Source of the DNA: Hibiscus mutabilis
Lineage: Eukaryota > Streptophyta > Magnoliopsida > Malvales > Malvaceae
NCBI GenBank assembly: GCA_019671005.1
Contig: CM033745.1
Location: forward strand, 40,035,834-40,099,833
Direction: 5' to 3'
DNA: 64,000 bases
The notes under the pieces were generated by a model, which worked only from the letters and a program-made list of their open reading frames with translations, made no database searches and was not told where the DNA came from. Each line of letters starts with the position of its first letter. Positions within the stretch are counted from its first letter, which is position 1. The position numbers and the translations under genes were made by a program. Positions 11,134-23,732 of the stretch are shown here, piece by piece.

Positions 11134-12733
11134 TGATATGAATCCGATTGTGAAGTTTGCCGAATTATATATGAATTGGCCTGACCGTGACTCGAGTAAG
11201 AACTTGAAAAGAAAAAAATAAATTTAAGTTCAAGGATGAACTTTATGGAGTTGTAATGGAAAATGGTATGAAAGGTTGATAAGATGTGATGGAGATTATG
11301 ATGGTTTGATTGTGAATAGGTAATGAATGGGTGATGAAATTAAGGGTTATGGAAATGATGGGTTGTATGGTAGAGGATGAAAATAGTGGATAGGGAAAAG
11401 GATGGTGTAGGTTAAAGTTGGTGTGGGAACACGAAAGAACCAATTCTATGAAGAGTGAAGACCCAAACCTTATAAGTTCTTGAACTATTGTGGAAGAGGA
11501 TGGATCATGACCCTCTAGTTATAAAGAAATAAAAACTAGTGATATAACAAATGCAATGAATAGAATGTCACAAGACTAAGCTTGAAAGCCAATAAAGTTC
11601 ATGAAGAACTAGAAAAGAGCACTCTTAATTAAATTTTATATCATCAAAGTTGTCTCTATAATGGAGAAATGATGTCTATTTATAGTGTTCACGGCTAGAA
11701 TTGAAAGGTTACAACTAAAAGTAAAGTCTTCAACTTCATGGTAATGAAGACTCCATAATGGCTTGTGTCCTTCCTTCTCCCATGGTAGCCGAAAAAGGCT
11801 TGATGAAGCTTTAGGATGAATGTGGACAATTCCAGGACAAATGAAGACACTCATTTGTCCACATGGAAGAAACCTTTGAGCTTCCAAGGCTTGACTCTCT
11901 ATGATGAATTGTGGGATGAATGTGGACATCCTTAAGATGAATGTAGACATCCATGCGTCCACAAGGGAGTGACTTTTGAGATTCCAAGCTTGGTTTGTTT
12001 TCCTTCAATCTCCTTTAATGCCTTAATGGATGAATAAAAAATTCCTTCAATGCTTTCTTCCTCCTTAGAATTCGAAAAGTATCATTTTTAATGGTCCCTT
12101 AAATGCTTGTCATCCTTGAAGAATTCGAATAGCCCCCTATGATCCAATCTTCATCCTCAACCGAAAGTGTATCTAGACATACCTATAGAAAACATTCATG
12201 CTTATAAAAAATATGAGAATGAAATAAAATACCATGCAAACTTAAATGAACTAGTTTAATTAAATGAACAAGTTTAATTAAATGAACTAGCTTAATTAAA
12301 TAAACTAGCATACTTAAATAAAATAACATGTTTAAATGAACTATCATGCTTTAAATGAACTAACATACTTAAATAAACTAAACACACTTTAATGAACTAA
12401 CATGCTTAAATGAACTATCATGCTTATTTATTTATGTGCAATAAATGAACTACCATGCAAAATTAAACAAGCAAATTTATTAATGCTCATGCAACTACAT
12501 GCAACACACTCCTAAGCTAGCACTCAAATGCATGTATTAAAATGCATAAGTAACATGTTGTATTTGTTCAAAAGATGGTCAAGGCTCCAAGCTTAGATTC
12601 AAGGCTTGAAAAGACATATTTGAGCTTGAATTGTTAAGATCCTCGGCTCGGGAACAAGTGTTTAAATCTTGCGATTTCTCCTTTGATGTGAGCAAGGCCC
12701 CCAAGAAGTTTGGTGCTGGCCTGGATCACATCA
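11134..12733 (-). repeat. 5' LTR of Rei1
   Basis: The 1600-bp LTR starts on the minus strand with TGATGTGATCC (12733) and ends ...CGGATTCATATCA (11134). Its start matches 5330-5546. The outer flank is AGAAA (12734-12738). It contains an imperfect duplication of about 115 bp (around 11815-11900 and 11913-12000) built on GATGAATGTGGACA. The reading frames at 11243-12008 lie within it and show no known domain. Confidence 0.82.
12225..12470. repeat. Short tandem repeat array in the Rei1 LTR
   Basis: About ten imperfect copies of an 18-22 bp unit resembling TTAAATGAACTAGCATGC follow one another. They lie in the U3 part of the LTR, where such arrays often arise by slippage and can carry enhancer activity; the latter is inference. 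Confidence 0.7.
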
Positions 12734-12880
12734 AGAAAAATGATGGTTGAGAAATAGATTGCGAAAAAATGCTTATTTAAGTAAACTACATTTCTTATGG
12801 ATAGAAGAATTAAAATGATTTGGAAATTAATTTAATAACTTTAGAAAATTATTTAATTGTTTCGAAAGTGAAATATTAAA

Positions 12881-13637
12881 GGGTACATCGTTCATCAATC
12901 AATTATCTTCTCACTCTTATTCTGATTAATCAACTTTCAAAATTCTCAATTTAATAATTAAACTTTCAAATTTCTCATGTTTTAGCCACTCTGTATTTTT
13001 TATTAATATTTTCACATTTATTATTATTTTATATAAAAGTAATTTAAAATAAAATATAAAATTTAAACATAGTCTACCGTTCGTCGTCGTCGGACGCCAC
13101 TTTCGAAGGTCGTAGATGGTGGTTGTTCGGTCTCAGATTTCACTAGTTGTTTTGTCTCGGCCCCTAAGTCCAAATCCGACCTCCATTTTCTCAGAAAGTG
13201 CTCCGAAGTCCATGAATATGAGATCGAAAGTGAGGAAACTAAAACATTTTAGTCTAGATTCACAGGTTTCAAGACATTTTCTAGTGAAACAACCATCATA
13301 TTCGGACTCAGCGCCTCAAAGTGATTATTTTGGTGCAATTTGGGATCAAACAATTGTCTATTCCGAAGGTCGAAGGTGGTCAATGGTGACGATAAGTGGT
13401 AGTAATTCTTTTTTTATATTTTTAAATTTAATAATAATAAAATTGATCTTATTATTTATTTTAAATTATTTTTATATTTAATAATATTGAAAAATATTGA
13501 AAATAATAATAAAATAATTCAAAAAGATAAAAAAAAATTTAATGTATAAAGTTTAGTTATTAAATTGAATATTTTAAAGTTGAATGACCAAAATAGGAGA
13601 GAGAATATAGTTGAGTGGGGATCTGTGTAATTTACTC
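12881..13637. mobile_element. Small MULE-type non-autonomous element, MULE1
   Basis: A perfect 9-bp duplication, AATATTAAA, flanks 12881-13637 (12872-12880 and 13638-13646), the duplication length of the Mutator superfamily. The ends are long imperfect inverted repeats, about 85 bp: GGGTACATCG at the left and, in reverse complement, GAGTAAATTACACAG at the right. Both pass into a shared CAACTTTCAAAATTCTCAAT-like block and then TTTAATAA(T/C)TAAAC. The middle (13070-13400) is less AT-rich and holds a 121-codon ORF (13116-13481) of no known family, possibly captured sequence. There is no transposase. Confidence 0.75.
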
Positions 13638-13646
13638 AATATTAAA

Positions 13647-14001
13647 TGAATAAATCATGATATCTTTTAAATGATTTGGAAATTAATTTAATAATTTGGA
13701 TCATTTTTAATGAATTCTAAAATAGAATATTAAATTAATAAATCATTATTTTGAATTAATGGAGTTTAAAAATTAAATAAAGTATTATATAAATTCTAAG
13801 AAGGTAAAGTTCTAATGATTTTACAAAATTAGAATTGGAGTATATAAAAATTATTTGATGGAGGAAAATTGATTTAATTATAGATGAAAAGTAATTTAGA
13901 TATATTTTAATTATTTATTAATTTAATTGGATATTTAGATTTTATAATTGAATATTTAATTAATTAATTAGATAGAGTCTGAATAAGTAAAAAAAATTAA
14001 A

Positions 14002-14036
<35 letters not shown>

Positions 14037-14575
14037 TTGACGTGAACCAACTTTGGTTTTATATATATTAGAAACAAATATATGGTATGCTTTAATTTTA
14101 CGCTAATATATTTGTGTTTTAATTGAAATAATACTCGAAACTAATCAAAATGTCTTCATATCTCTCCCTATAAATAGATATGTCCGGTTTTATTATTTCG
14201 TATACAAAAAATTCCCACAAACTCTTACAAATGTACTTGAATTGAGAAAGGGAAAATTCTTACAAGGGATTATTTAGAATTTTCAACTAGAAAACTCTTG
14301 GAATTATTTAGAATTTTGATTAGAAAACAATTCAAGGGATTATTGGTATTTTCATGTGTTAATAAATCGAGTGGTTCTCACATACCTAGCATCTACGAGT
14401 GTGAGAATGGCAACGAAGATCTTTCGCTTGGAAGCATAATTATAACAGAAGTTCGAGTAGTGGAAAACAATCCAGAAACTTACTAGGAAATTCGTTTTAA
14501 GCATGTTATACCATCGTGTCATTGGATTCTCAAATACACGAATACTTGATTATGAATTGTATTTATAGTATTAGA
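13647..14575. other. AT-rich spacer without a recognisable gene
   Basis: A (TA)n microsatellite occupies about 14005-14032. A good TATA motif, CCTATAAATAGATA, lies at 14168-14181 on the plus strand. The following sequence (14190-14570) resembles the leader side of a decayed Copia-type LTR, but I cannot define its ends. The ORF at 14298-14486 has no recognisable domain. This is the flank of Tek1. Confidence 0.4.
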
Positions 14576-17500
14576 TGTTACGTTTGATCCTTTTTATAGA
14601 AAATTTTAAAAGCTTCAGCTGTACCTTTTTCTAGTTTTTCTAAACCGGAACCAACAATGGCCCAAAATGTATACTTACTAGGCCTTTTTCCAGCTTACCC
14701 GTATCAATACAAGGCCTCGCATATCAGTATGCTCTAACCTATATTGTCCAATTTTGTTGTTTTTTCATAAATCATTGATTCAAGCATGTCCTAACAATCA
14801 ATAAACATACACACCACTAAACTAAAGATCAAAACATGCCAGAATATCAAAGAAACGTGATCAAAGCATAGCAACATACTTCAATCATAAATCTAGAGGC
14901 ATGCTTCCTAAAAACCAATCTATCCAATGCATATAACGTAAATCCACATTAAAAACGAACATATAAAGCCTCACACAACTCCACAACAACAACATAAACT
15001 TTCACATAATGAGAGTTTAGCAAATAACTCTCCCAAACAATAATGAACCCCATTGCCTTTATTACTACTAGTCTAGTTTGAAAACCATATTTTTGAATAG
15101 TTCAAGTCCTTGGATTCTCCTTCGCTTGTTCACTACCTCCAACCTTTAATTCTCTGCATTGATGGACAAATGGAGCGTAAGCACACTAGGCTTAGTGAGG
15201 AGTGCTCAAAAACAACCACCATCAATGCAATTAAAACTGGTTTTCCGACTCACAATGAAATCATCATTTAAAACATCTTTCAAAACATCACGCCTTACAA
15301 ACCATGCACTTAAAATTTCCAAAAATATGCATATTAAACCATATGCAACATGTATCATGGATCAATAGAAAAATCCCCATTTGCATCCCTCAATTTAAAA
15401 TTTCCCATGCATAACAACCCATATGCAAGGCTTAAAGAGTAAACATGTATAACCCAACATTATACAACATAATCCATCAACATGATACATTATAAATTAT
15501 ATTGGATTCAAGTGATGATAAACCAAGTTCCACTTTACAAAATATTACATCGGATACACAGATTCAACAAGTGTCCTCTCAACACTTCATAAAATCTCAA
15601 CCGTAAATAAGGTACGATCACAACCGGGTACATCACAACCCAATCACTGGTTAGATGTATAATCCACTAACGGGAGTTTTTGGTACCATATAACCCCTCA
15701 ACCATTAGGGTACTCATGGTGGAGTATTCAGTACACATAAACCCCTCAACACCCAAGGCGACTTATTACAGTCACTATAAATCCTATGGCCACCCAACTA
15801 TATCCGATAACATTTTAAACCACGTCATTTTCCAATATAATTCATTATTAACCATGTACCTCACTGTTTTTATATGCAATTTACAAAACCATTTCAAATG
15901 CATTAAACCATGCATTTACAAGTATTCATTATACTTACATGGACCATTTTCCCAATGCATACATCATCAATATATGATCAAAAATTAGTATAAAACATAT
16001 TCAAAACATGCTCAAACAGTAGGTACCATGTAATTAAAAAACAAGTGCATAAAACCAATTTCACCAAAGCACGACTGAAGGAGAAATCTAATCATACTTA
16101 CTTCCGAGTTTAAACCAGTGTTTCAAGCTTAATTTAAACTCCCAAAATAACCTTTAAACCATTTCAAAGATGAAATCCACTTTCTCACTCACTGACTATG
16201 CAAAACTTCGTCCGCCGATGCGAACTCCTCTAAACCTTCCAAAAAGGTGCCACAAGCTTGAGGATCAATCACCCCTGATTTAACCACACAAAAATAGAGG
16301 ATTCAATGCATCTAATGGATTCAAAGACTCAACAACATTTATCCATAACAACTCTAACCAAAACCCCTTTACAACAACCGGAATCAACACCAAACAGCTT
16401 CCAAACTTAACCCAGGCAAAAGTTAAAGGTTTAATCCATCAATTATCTTCAATTAACATCCAAAAACAACCTAACATCATCCTTATACCTCCAACATTCA
16501 TAAAACACCCACAACTCACCAAAAACACAACACTAACAACCTAAGAAATTAGAGATTCTCTTAGTTTTGGGATTCCAATGTTAAAACCAACTTATTAACA
16601 TTATTAACCATCAAAATTATGATTAGAACCAATCAAGAACTCAACAAAATAGATCCAAAATGAAAATAACTTAATCTCATCAATTAAACATTGATTTAAC
16701 CAATTTCCATAATTAAATCATTAAAACTCGTTAGAAAACATTAAACAATGATCAAATACTCGAGAATTTCAGTAAAGAACCATTCATTAGAGGAGAAGAA
16801 TGAACATTACCGCTAATGGGTGAATTTTCTCTCAATTGGATGTTTTACTATTGAAAAACAATAGAAAACAATGAGATATTTGAAAACAATATTGAAGAAT
16901 CCATTAGAAATCAAGAACATTAACTTAAATCTTTGATGCAAAAGAGAGTGTTTACTGACGAAATTTTGAGAGAAAAAGTTACGTCAAAAGTGGTTTTAGG
17001 AAAATAACTACCTTTCCTTAATTAAATTTCCTAATTAAAACTCATTTAAAATAATTCAAATTGAGGGAAAAATCAGATTAAAAATTTGGTAAATTAGCTC
17101 CTTAAAGATTCTAAGATTTGACCCTTTTCCAAAATAGTCACTAAAAATAGTTTTTCACTCTTTACATTTTGGTCACTAGCCAAAATTTCCAATTTCCAAA
17201 TTCCACTTTTCAAAATTGACTTTACCAAAAATATCCATATATTAAATAATAGTTTTACTATTTTCTCATATATTTTCCCACGCAAAAATATTTTATTCCA
17301 ATTTTTATCTTGAATCCGACTCGAATCTGCTTATCAAATAAGCACCATCACAAAAGTAGCACTTCAGCTTCTTGCTCCCTTTCTTCTCCAGCACGGACTT
17401 AGCCTTACCATTCCCCTTATCTCTCGAATAGGGCTTGGTTGACTCAAAACTGGCTTGCTTTCTTTCTGCATGCTCAGTCAAAGGTTCAACAACAACGATA

Positions 17501-17589
17501 GCCTCTGAAAGTCTTTGGGCATCACCTTGCTCTACTGCAAGCTTCGCTTAAAACCTAGAAACTCCTAGGCCCAAAACCGAGGTGTTACA
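14576..17589 (-). repeat. 3' LTR of Tek1, an old Tekay-type element
   Basis: The minus strand begins TGTAACACCTCGG at 17589, right after a purine tract, and ends near TGTTACGTTTGATCC (14576). The right edge is firm. The left is judged from similarity to the Tek3 LTR end, because the other Tek1 LTR is beyond the window. Related modules include CTTAGTGAGG (15190), GTATCAATAC (14701) and the CACTCACTGAC...CGAAG block (16185-16215). About 3 kb is usual for Tekay LTRs. A foreign gag fragment lies at 17332-17551. Candidate duplication: TTAGA (14571-14575). Confidence 0.7.
17332..17551 (-). pseudogene. Gag fragment captured inside the Tek1 LTR
   Basis: The minus strand is open for about 72 codons with no start, reading EQGDAQRLSEAIVVVEPLTE and then KKGSKKLKCYFCDG, the first half of a zinc knuckle in a Ty3/Gypsy gag of a different family from Tek1. 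The homologous position in the Tek3 LTRs has only a few dozen unrelated bases between the ...CCGACTCGA-like part and the TAGGCCCAAA block. A non-LTR sequence was therefore inserted or exchanged into this LTR, or into its ancestor. Confidence 0.6.
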
Positions 17590-17601
17590 ACTCTCCCCCA
17601 C
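17590..17601 (-). other. Polypurine tract of Tek1
   Basis: The minus strand reads AGTGGGGGAGAGT immediately before the LTR start TGTAACACC. It is a good plus-strand primer and fixes the LTR edge at 17589. Confidence 0.75.
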
Positions 17602-18990
17602 TAAGATAATTTTTTCTTTGAAATTTACCTGAAGGAAATAAATGCAGAAATTGTTTCATCATGTCTGCCTTACTCTCCCATGTGGCCTCCTCAACTCCAC
17701 TATGTCACCACAACAATTTCATAAGCTCGATCATCTTGCCACAAAGAACCTTACTACTAGAATCAAGGATCTCAACAGGTCCCTTATCATAAGATAAATC
17801 GATTGTAACTCAATATCCTCCACTGACATAACATGCGATGGATCATCATCGATACATGAATCTTCTTCTCCAACTCAGGAGGCAACCTCAAACGATAAGC
17901 TACATGACCGACACGTTCTACAACCTCATATGGTCTAATGAATTTTGGGTTGAGCTTTCTCTTATGTCCGAACTGCATTACCTTCTTCCAAGGTGACACC
18001 TTCAAGAACACGCGATCACCAACCACATACTCAATCTCCCTATGCTTCAAATCCGCGTAGGATTTCTAGCGATCTGAGGTCGCTTTCAAACGATCACAAA
18101 GAAGCTTCACTTTATCATTTGTTTCTTTCAACACATCAGGCATAGAAACATGCTTTTCTCCAACCTCAGCCCAACACAAAGGCGTACGACACTTCCTACC
18201 ATACAAGGCCTCATACGGTGCCATCTGTACACTAGCTTGATAACTATTGTTATAAGCGAAATTCAATAAAGGCAACTATTTCTTCTAGGTTCCTTGGAAC
18301 TCAATGATGCAACATCTCAACATATTCTCCAAGACCTGGATCACACACTCAGACTAACCATCCGTTTGAGAATGATATAAAGTACTAAATTCAGCTATAT
18401 ACCTAAAGCCCGATGCAAACACTCCTAAAACCTTGCTATAAACCATGGATCCCTATATGAAACTATAGACTTGGGCACCCCGTGCAAACGCACAATCTCA
18501 GCAATATACAGATTCTCCAACTTATCCAAGGTATACGTTGTATGCATGGGCACAAAATGTGCACACTTTGTAAATCGATCAATAATTACCCAAATGGGAT
18601 CCATCTTAGTTGGAATCAATGACAGCCTAGACACAAAATCCATAGTAATTCTCACCAACTTTCATTCTGGTATCCTTAACAGTTGCAACAACTCAGAAGG
18701 AAACTGATACTCAGCATTGACACGCTGGCATACCATACATCTAGCAACAAAATTAGCCATATCTTTCTTCAAACCAACCCAATAATACTCCTCTTACAAG
18801 CCTCGATACATCTTAGTACTACCAGGATGCATGGTAAAAGGACTACTATGCGCTTCGGTCAAAATGGTACGCCTCAACTTATAATCATTAGGCACCAGTA
18901 TCCGATCTTTGAAACACAACACCCCATCATCATTAAAGTGAAAATCCATCAGATTTCCATCCATGATATCCTTAACATGCAGTACCAACG
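17602..18990 (-). pseudogene. Integrase with C-terminal chromodomain, Tek1, decayed
   Basis: In order on the minus strand: the zinc-binding N-terminus (TILTEAHSSPFTMHPGSTKM, 18988-18794); the catalytic core (ITMDFVSRLSLIPTKMDPIW, then IVRLHGVPKSIVSYRDP, 18658-18425); a tail (FAYNNSYQASVQMAPYEALY, 18275-18066; YVVGDRVFLKVSPWKKV, 18050-17787); and a chromodomain (VEILDSSSKVLCGKMIELMK ... GVEEATWESKADMM, 17775-17640). The second catalytic Asp is changed (SYRDP where relatives have SDRDP). Several stops and frameshifts occur. Integrase joins the DNA copy to the genome; the chromodomain steers it to chromatin. This copy cannot do so. Confidence 0.85.
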
Positions 18991-18994
18991 CCTC

Positions 18995-19500
18995 ATCAAA
19001 AGGTTACTTGTCCTTAATCAACTGTGAAAAATAGGGCTTTACTTGCAACTCCGCCAACAAGCCTCCATCCCGCGTCACACTTAATCGTGCAAAACATAAC
19101 CCTCAACTCCATCGCAACCTTCCTACTCATGGCATCAACCACAACATTAGCCCTTCCCGAGTAATGCTCAATCGTTAAATCATAATCTTTAAGCAACTAC
19201 AACCATCTACGTTGCCTAAGATTCAAATCCTTTTGCGTCATCAAGTATTTCAAACTCTTGTGATCTGTGTACATAACATACTTCTCACCATAGAGATAGT
19301 GCCTCCAAATCTTCAATGCAAGCACAGCCGCGGCAAGCTCAAGATCATGCGTAGGGTAATTGCACTCATGCACCTTCAATTGTCTAGATGCATAAGGCCA
19401 CATATGATGGATCAGTATAAACAAAAAACTCTTTACCCGACTTAGGTTGAATCAAGATTGGAGCTTACGTCAAAGACTCCTTTAACTTTTTAAAAGCCCA
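18995..19500 (-). pseudogene. RNase H domain of Tek1, decayed
   Basis: Readable blocks are FFVYTDPSYV (about 19435), YASRQLKVHECNYPTHDLEL and YVMYTDHKSLKYLMTQKDLN (19424-19197), then YDLTIEHYSGRANVVVDAMS (19196-19130). The acidic residues in YTDPS, HDLEL and YTDHK are present. About 40 bases appear lost between SYV and YASRQ, which shifts the frame at about 19390-19415. The domain removes RNA from RNA-DNA hybrids during reverse transcription. Confidence 0.82.
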
Positions 19501-20192
19501 TTGTCTATCCTCCGTCAACTCAAAACGGACATTTTTCTACACTAATTTGGTCCAACGAGCAACAATCCTCGAAAAACCACCCACAAAGCGATGATAATAA
19601 CCAGGCAACTCAAGGAAACTACGAACGTCTGGCGCGAACTTAGGTGAATTCCAACCTATCACTGCCTCAATCTTGTGCAAAGTCAGCCCGAATTCCTTCG
19701 GCTGACACAACATGCCCAACAAAGACAACCTCCTTAAGCCAAAACTCACACTTGCTTAACTTGGCATACAACTGATTATCTAACAATGCCTCAAGCACAG
19801 TCCACAAGTGTCTATCATGATCCTCCTCGGTATGAGAGTACACAAGAATATCATCAATAAACACAACTATGAACTGGACCAAGAACTCATGGAATACCCG
19901 ATTCATCATACCCATGAACGCAGCTGGTGCATTGGTCAAGCCAAACAGCATCACCAAAAACTCGTAATGCTCGTACCTTGTATGAAAACCAGTCTTAGGC
20001 ACATCCACATCCTTTACTTTCAATTGATAATACCCATACCTCAAATCAATCATAGAAAACACAAAAGCGCCTCTAAATTAATAAAACAAATCATCAATCC
20101 ACGACAATGGATACTTATTTTTAATCGCCAACTTGTTCAGTTACCGATAATCAATACACATCCGCATTGTACCACCCTTCTTTTTCACAAAC
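19501..20192 (-). pseudogene. Reverse transcriptase, main part, Tek1; split by Tek2
   Basis: The minus strand from the Tek2 edge reads KKKGGTMRMCIDYR, then FSMIDLRYGYYQLKVKDVDV, YEHYEFLVMLFGLTNAPAAF, the catalytic FIDDILVYSHTEED (about 19850-19810), then KLSKCEFWLKEVVFVGHVVS (ORF 20062-19667) and a frame-shifted continuation at 19749-19537. The two catalytic Asp residues survive. The N-terminal part continues at 34161-34467, on the other side of Tek2, with the break exactly at the LFV/KKK motif. Confidence 0.88.
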
Positions 20193-23100
20193 TAAAACAC
20201 CCCTAACTCGGTCTGGAAGATTAACTAGTTCAGAGTTGTTTCCAAACGATACAAGAGCAAACCTAAGGAACTTCCACTATCAAAACTCAACAAAACAATT
20301 ATAAATTTGAGGTAAAATTAAAACTTTTAGACTGGGAAAGAACGAGTAACATCAAGACCTTGTTTTAGTTGAGTTAGCTTAGGTATACTTATTTGCTATA
20401 GAAGAATTTAAACAATTATTAATTTACAAGGTTATTTTCCACTTATGAGACAAGGCACTCTGTACATCTAATCATTTACCAAACATGCATAACTATCGTT
20501 GTAGTGATGGATAAGGTATAGGATGTACTTAATTAAGCTCAGCCAACATGTATAAAGACTTCACAATTTAGTTTTCTTTAGAAGAAATGAAGCCTAAAGG
20601 TGTAATCCAATTTCATTTAAAACATTGTTATAAGCTACCTAGGCACATACATATTCAGATTTCATGCATTAGAAAATATTACATCCTAGGGGTTCCTAGT
20701 TCATAGCGGACATTAAATTGATTACTAGCCACAAGGATCGAATTAGATCTCATGAATTAAGCAATATTATTCAATAACCAAGTCTAATGATTCCATGATT
20801 TGGTAGAGTACATGAAACTAAATGTGTATATTAGGTCCAAGATTCATTTTCAACCACCCTATCATGATACATATAAACGATACAGTCAATAATGGAATCC
20901 AAACACATGAACCTAACATGCTTTCAATCACCCACATGGAAACTTAGATCATATGAACCGTAACACATGCTTGAAACACAATTCATACCAACCAATCCAT
21001 TGAACATAACCACACCAAACAACAAGGACTGAAAACATAAGGAACCATGAAACCTTATACAAACCATGCAATGCTACAAGGCATCGCTAACATTTAAAAC
21101 ATGATCTAATGCAAAGATATATACAAAAACCTACCCACCAGGTTAGGAGTTTTCAAAATAAACTACACAAAATTTACTTGGTTGACTGTGACTTGTGACT
21201 TCTATGATACGAATCCTCGGCTCGACAAGGAAGACCTGAAGAACATTCAAATCAAAAGGGGTAAGCAAAACATAGTGAGGTAGAAAGATTCAGATGTATA
21301 TAAGGAAAAACATGCGTGCAAGGCAAGTTCATTTTAATGTGTATTATCAAGATCTTAATTTTAAGTTTTCTTAGAACATAGCATATCTAGTATATCCATT
21401 CTTAATTGAGCATAGCACATGTTAAGCATAAACAAGAAATATATTAACATGCATATACATAAGAATTCAAGCATACTAGGTATACGAATCCCAACCAACT
21501 GTCGCCAAAAATATAGAATTTGGTTGAATCCTCCTACTGTCCCCAATAACCCAAATCACATACCTCCTATTGTCGTCAAATATATCATAGTCCCCCTAAC
21601 CCGAGCTCAATGGACTCTATGGCATGCGAACTGTACCTAAGACTGAATCGAATCCAAGGCTTACTTTGATTTTTAGCTTATCACATCAAAATTGAGCCTA
21701 AGATCCAGATAACATATTTCTCATTTTCCACATATATCAAATTTTGAATACAAATGAATTCTAACACATTTCATATTCAAAGCTCAACACCACATACTTA
21801 TTCAATAATCAATCCAGCATAGAGTTTTACTTACCAACTCATCACCACATTTCGGAAAACCAAAATGACTTTAACTAAAGTAAACAATGCAAAGAAGGCT
21901 CGAGAAGGTTGTAGCCTATCCCGAGACTTTAAAAGTACACTCATAATGTATCCAAGCTAGTTTCAATCCCGAATCACTATCCGAGGCTGCTTTTCTTGTA
22001 ATGCCCTGATTTTGGGCTTGGAAGTTATCTAGTTTGGCTAGACGGTTCGGTTAAACCGATTTAGACTAGTTTCAGGAATAAATTGAGATAAAGGGGTTTT
22101 TTAGCTAAATAAAATATAGAAAAATGTTCTAAAATCCAAGAATAAGGCTTTGAGAGTTTCGAGAGTTCAATTTGATAAAACTGGTTTGTTTAATCGACGT
22201 TTTAGAATGGTGACTAAATTGTAAAGATTGCAATTTGTTTTAGTGACTAAATTGAAAGGAGTCAAGTCTTAGAATCTTTAGGGAGCTATTACACCAAAGT
22301 GTTATCAGCCTTTTCCCTTATTTGGATATATTTAAAAAAAGGTTTAAAAAGATTTATTAAATAGTTTTAATAAAAAGGATTTCCAAAAGGCTTAAACATT
22401 TCTTACGTAAGTTCCAAGTTTCTCACATCTTTTCTCTCTACTTTCTCACTAGACAAAATATGATTTTCTCATCAAAATGAAGATGATATAATCATTTTAT
22501 TTCACTCTTTGATTTCCTAAGTTGATCCTTTCATTTTTACATCAAATAGCTTTGGATTTCTTGAAGGTTTCATCCAAATCATTGCCAATTAAGGGAAAAG
22601 CTTGTGTTAGAGGTGATCTTCTTAATTCTCCTCTAATCAAAGGTTCTTTATTGAAATTCCCAAGTTCTTGACCCTTGTAAATTGTTTTCTAAATTGATTT
22701 GAGTTATAAATGATGATAGCTTGCTTTAATTAAGCTTTGATTAAGGTTTAATTGATGGAAATGGTTGAGATTCATTTTGGATTGATTTTGTTGGGTTTTA
22801 GAATGATTTTAATCATAATCTTGATGTTTAGTAATGTGGTAAAGTGGGCTTTAACAATGGAATTCCGAAACTAGGTGAATGCTAGATTTTTAGGTTGAAA
22901 TATTTGAGTTTATGGCTTGATGTTGTGGTTAGTTGGTTGTTGGTGGTAATAAGATGTTGCGAGGATGTTTTTAGATGTATGTTGATGATTTTTAATGGTT
23001 AATCTCGTTAGGTATTAGCTGAAGGTTGTTTAGAATGATTTCGTCGATGTTTTCGGTGGTTTTCAGATGTCGTTTCCTTGGTAATTGTTAGAGGAAGTTG

Positions 23101-23732
23101 TGGAGTTGAGTTGCTGGAGGTTTTGATGCAAGATTGTGCATTAATCCTCTATTTTTCTTGGGTTAAAAGCAGGGGAGGCTGACCTGATATCTTTGGAGGG
23201 AGTCTCGGTTGATCCGGAGGGTTGAGATCACTTCGACAAAGCTAGCGAAGCATTGTCGGTGAGTGGAAATGATTTTAAAAAATTTTCAAAGGTTTAAAAG
23301 CAAGATTTGGGGGTTTAGATTAAGCTTGAAATGCTAATCTAAGGTCGGAAGTAAGTATGGAAGATTTCACTCTCGGTATTTCAATTTTCCCATTGTTTTG
23401 TTAATCATGCTCATGTTTTGGAAAGAGATTTGTTACCTATTGTTTATGCATATTTTATGAATTGAGAGATGATTCAAATGATCACATGAGGTTGATTTAT
23501 GATTACAAAGAGATGATATCTTGTTTAGAAAATGCTACGCAGGTTTTAATGCTTTGAAATGGCATGAGAAAAGGTTTATGTTTATGCATTGAAAAACAGT
23601 AAGGTAACATGATTTAAAAGTGTATATTGGCAAATGGCAAACACTTAAATTGTTGTCGGATATAATTGGTTGACCAATAGGATTAGAGTGCACTCTAAAT
23701 TGAATTCATACGTGAGACAAATTCTTCGGTTA

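Larger units (their letters stand above)
5330..12733 (-). mobile_element. Reina-like chromovirus (Rei1), internally deleted, split by CACTA1
   Basis: The order on the minus strand is 5' LTR (11134-12733), iMet primer site, protease remnant, CACTA1, protease end, PR-RT linker, integrase end, polypurine tract, and start of the 3' LTR (5330-5546). Gag and most of RT, RNase H and integrase are missing, so it is a non-autonomous remnant. The lineage call rests on the protease and integrase tail resembling Reina/Galadriel-type chromoviruses. The 3' LTR continues left of the window beyond Ath1. Confidence 0.8.

Noticed and set aside
11636..12008. Overlapping minus-strand ORFs in the Rei1 LTR as proteins
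   Set aside because: They come from a duplicated 115-bp segment of the LTR and have no homology that I recognise.
13116..13481. 121-codon ORF within MULE1 as a gene
   Set aside because: No recognisable domain, AT-rich 3' end and no promoter context; kept only as possible captured sequence.
19501..20192. Endogenous pararetrovirus (caulimovirid) origin of the RT
   Set aside because: Gene order protease-RT-RNase H-integrase-chromodomain, LTRs, tRNA primer sites and target duplications all fit Ty3/Gypsy retrotransposons; there is no movement-protein region.
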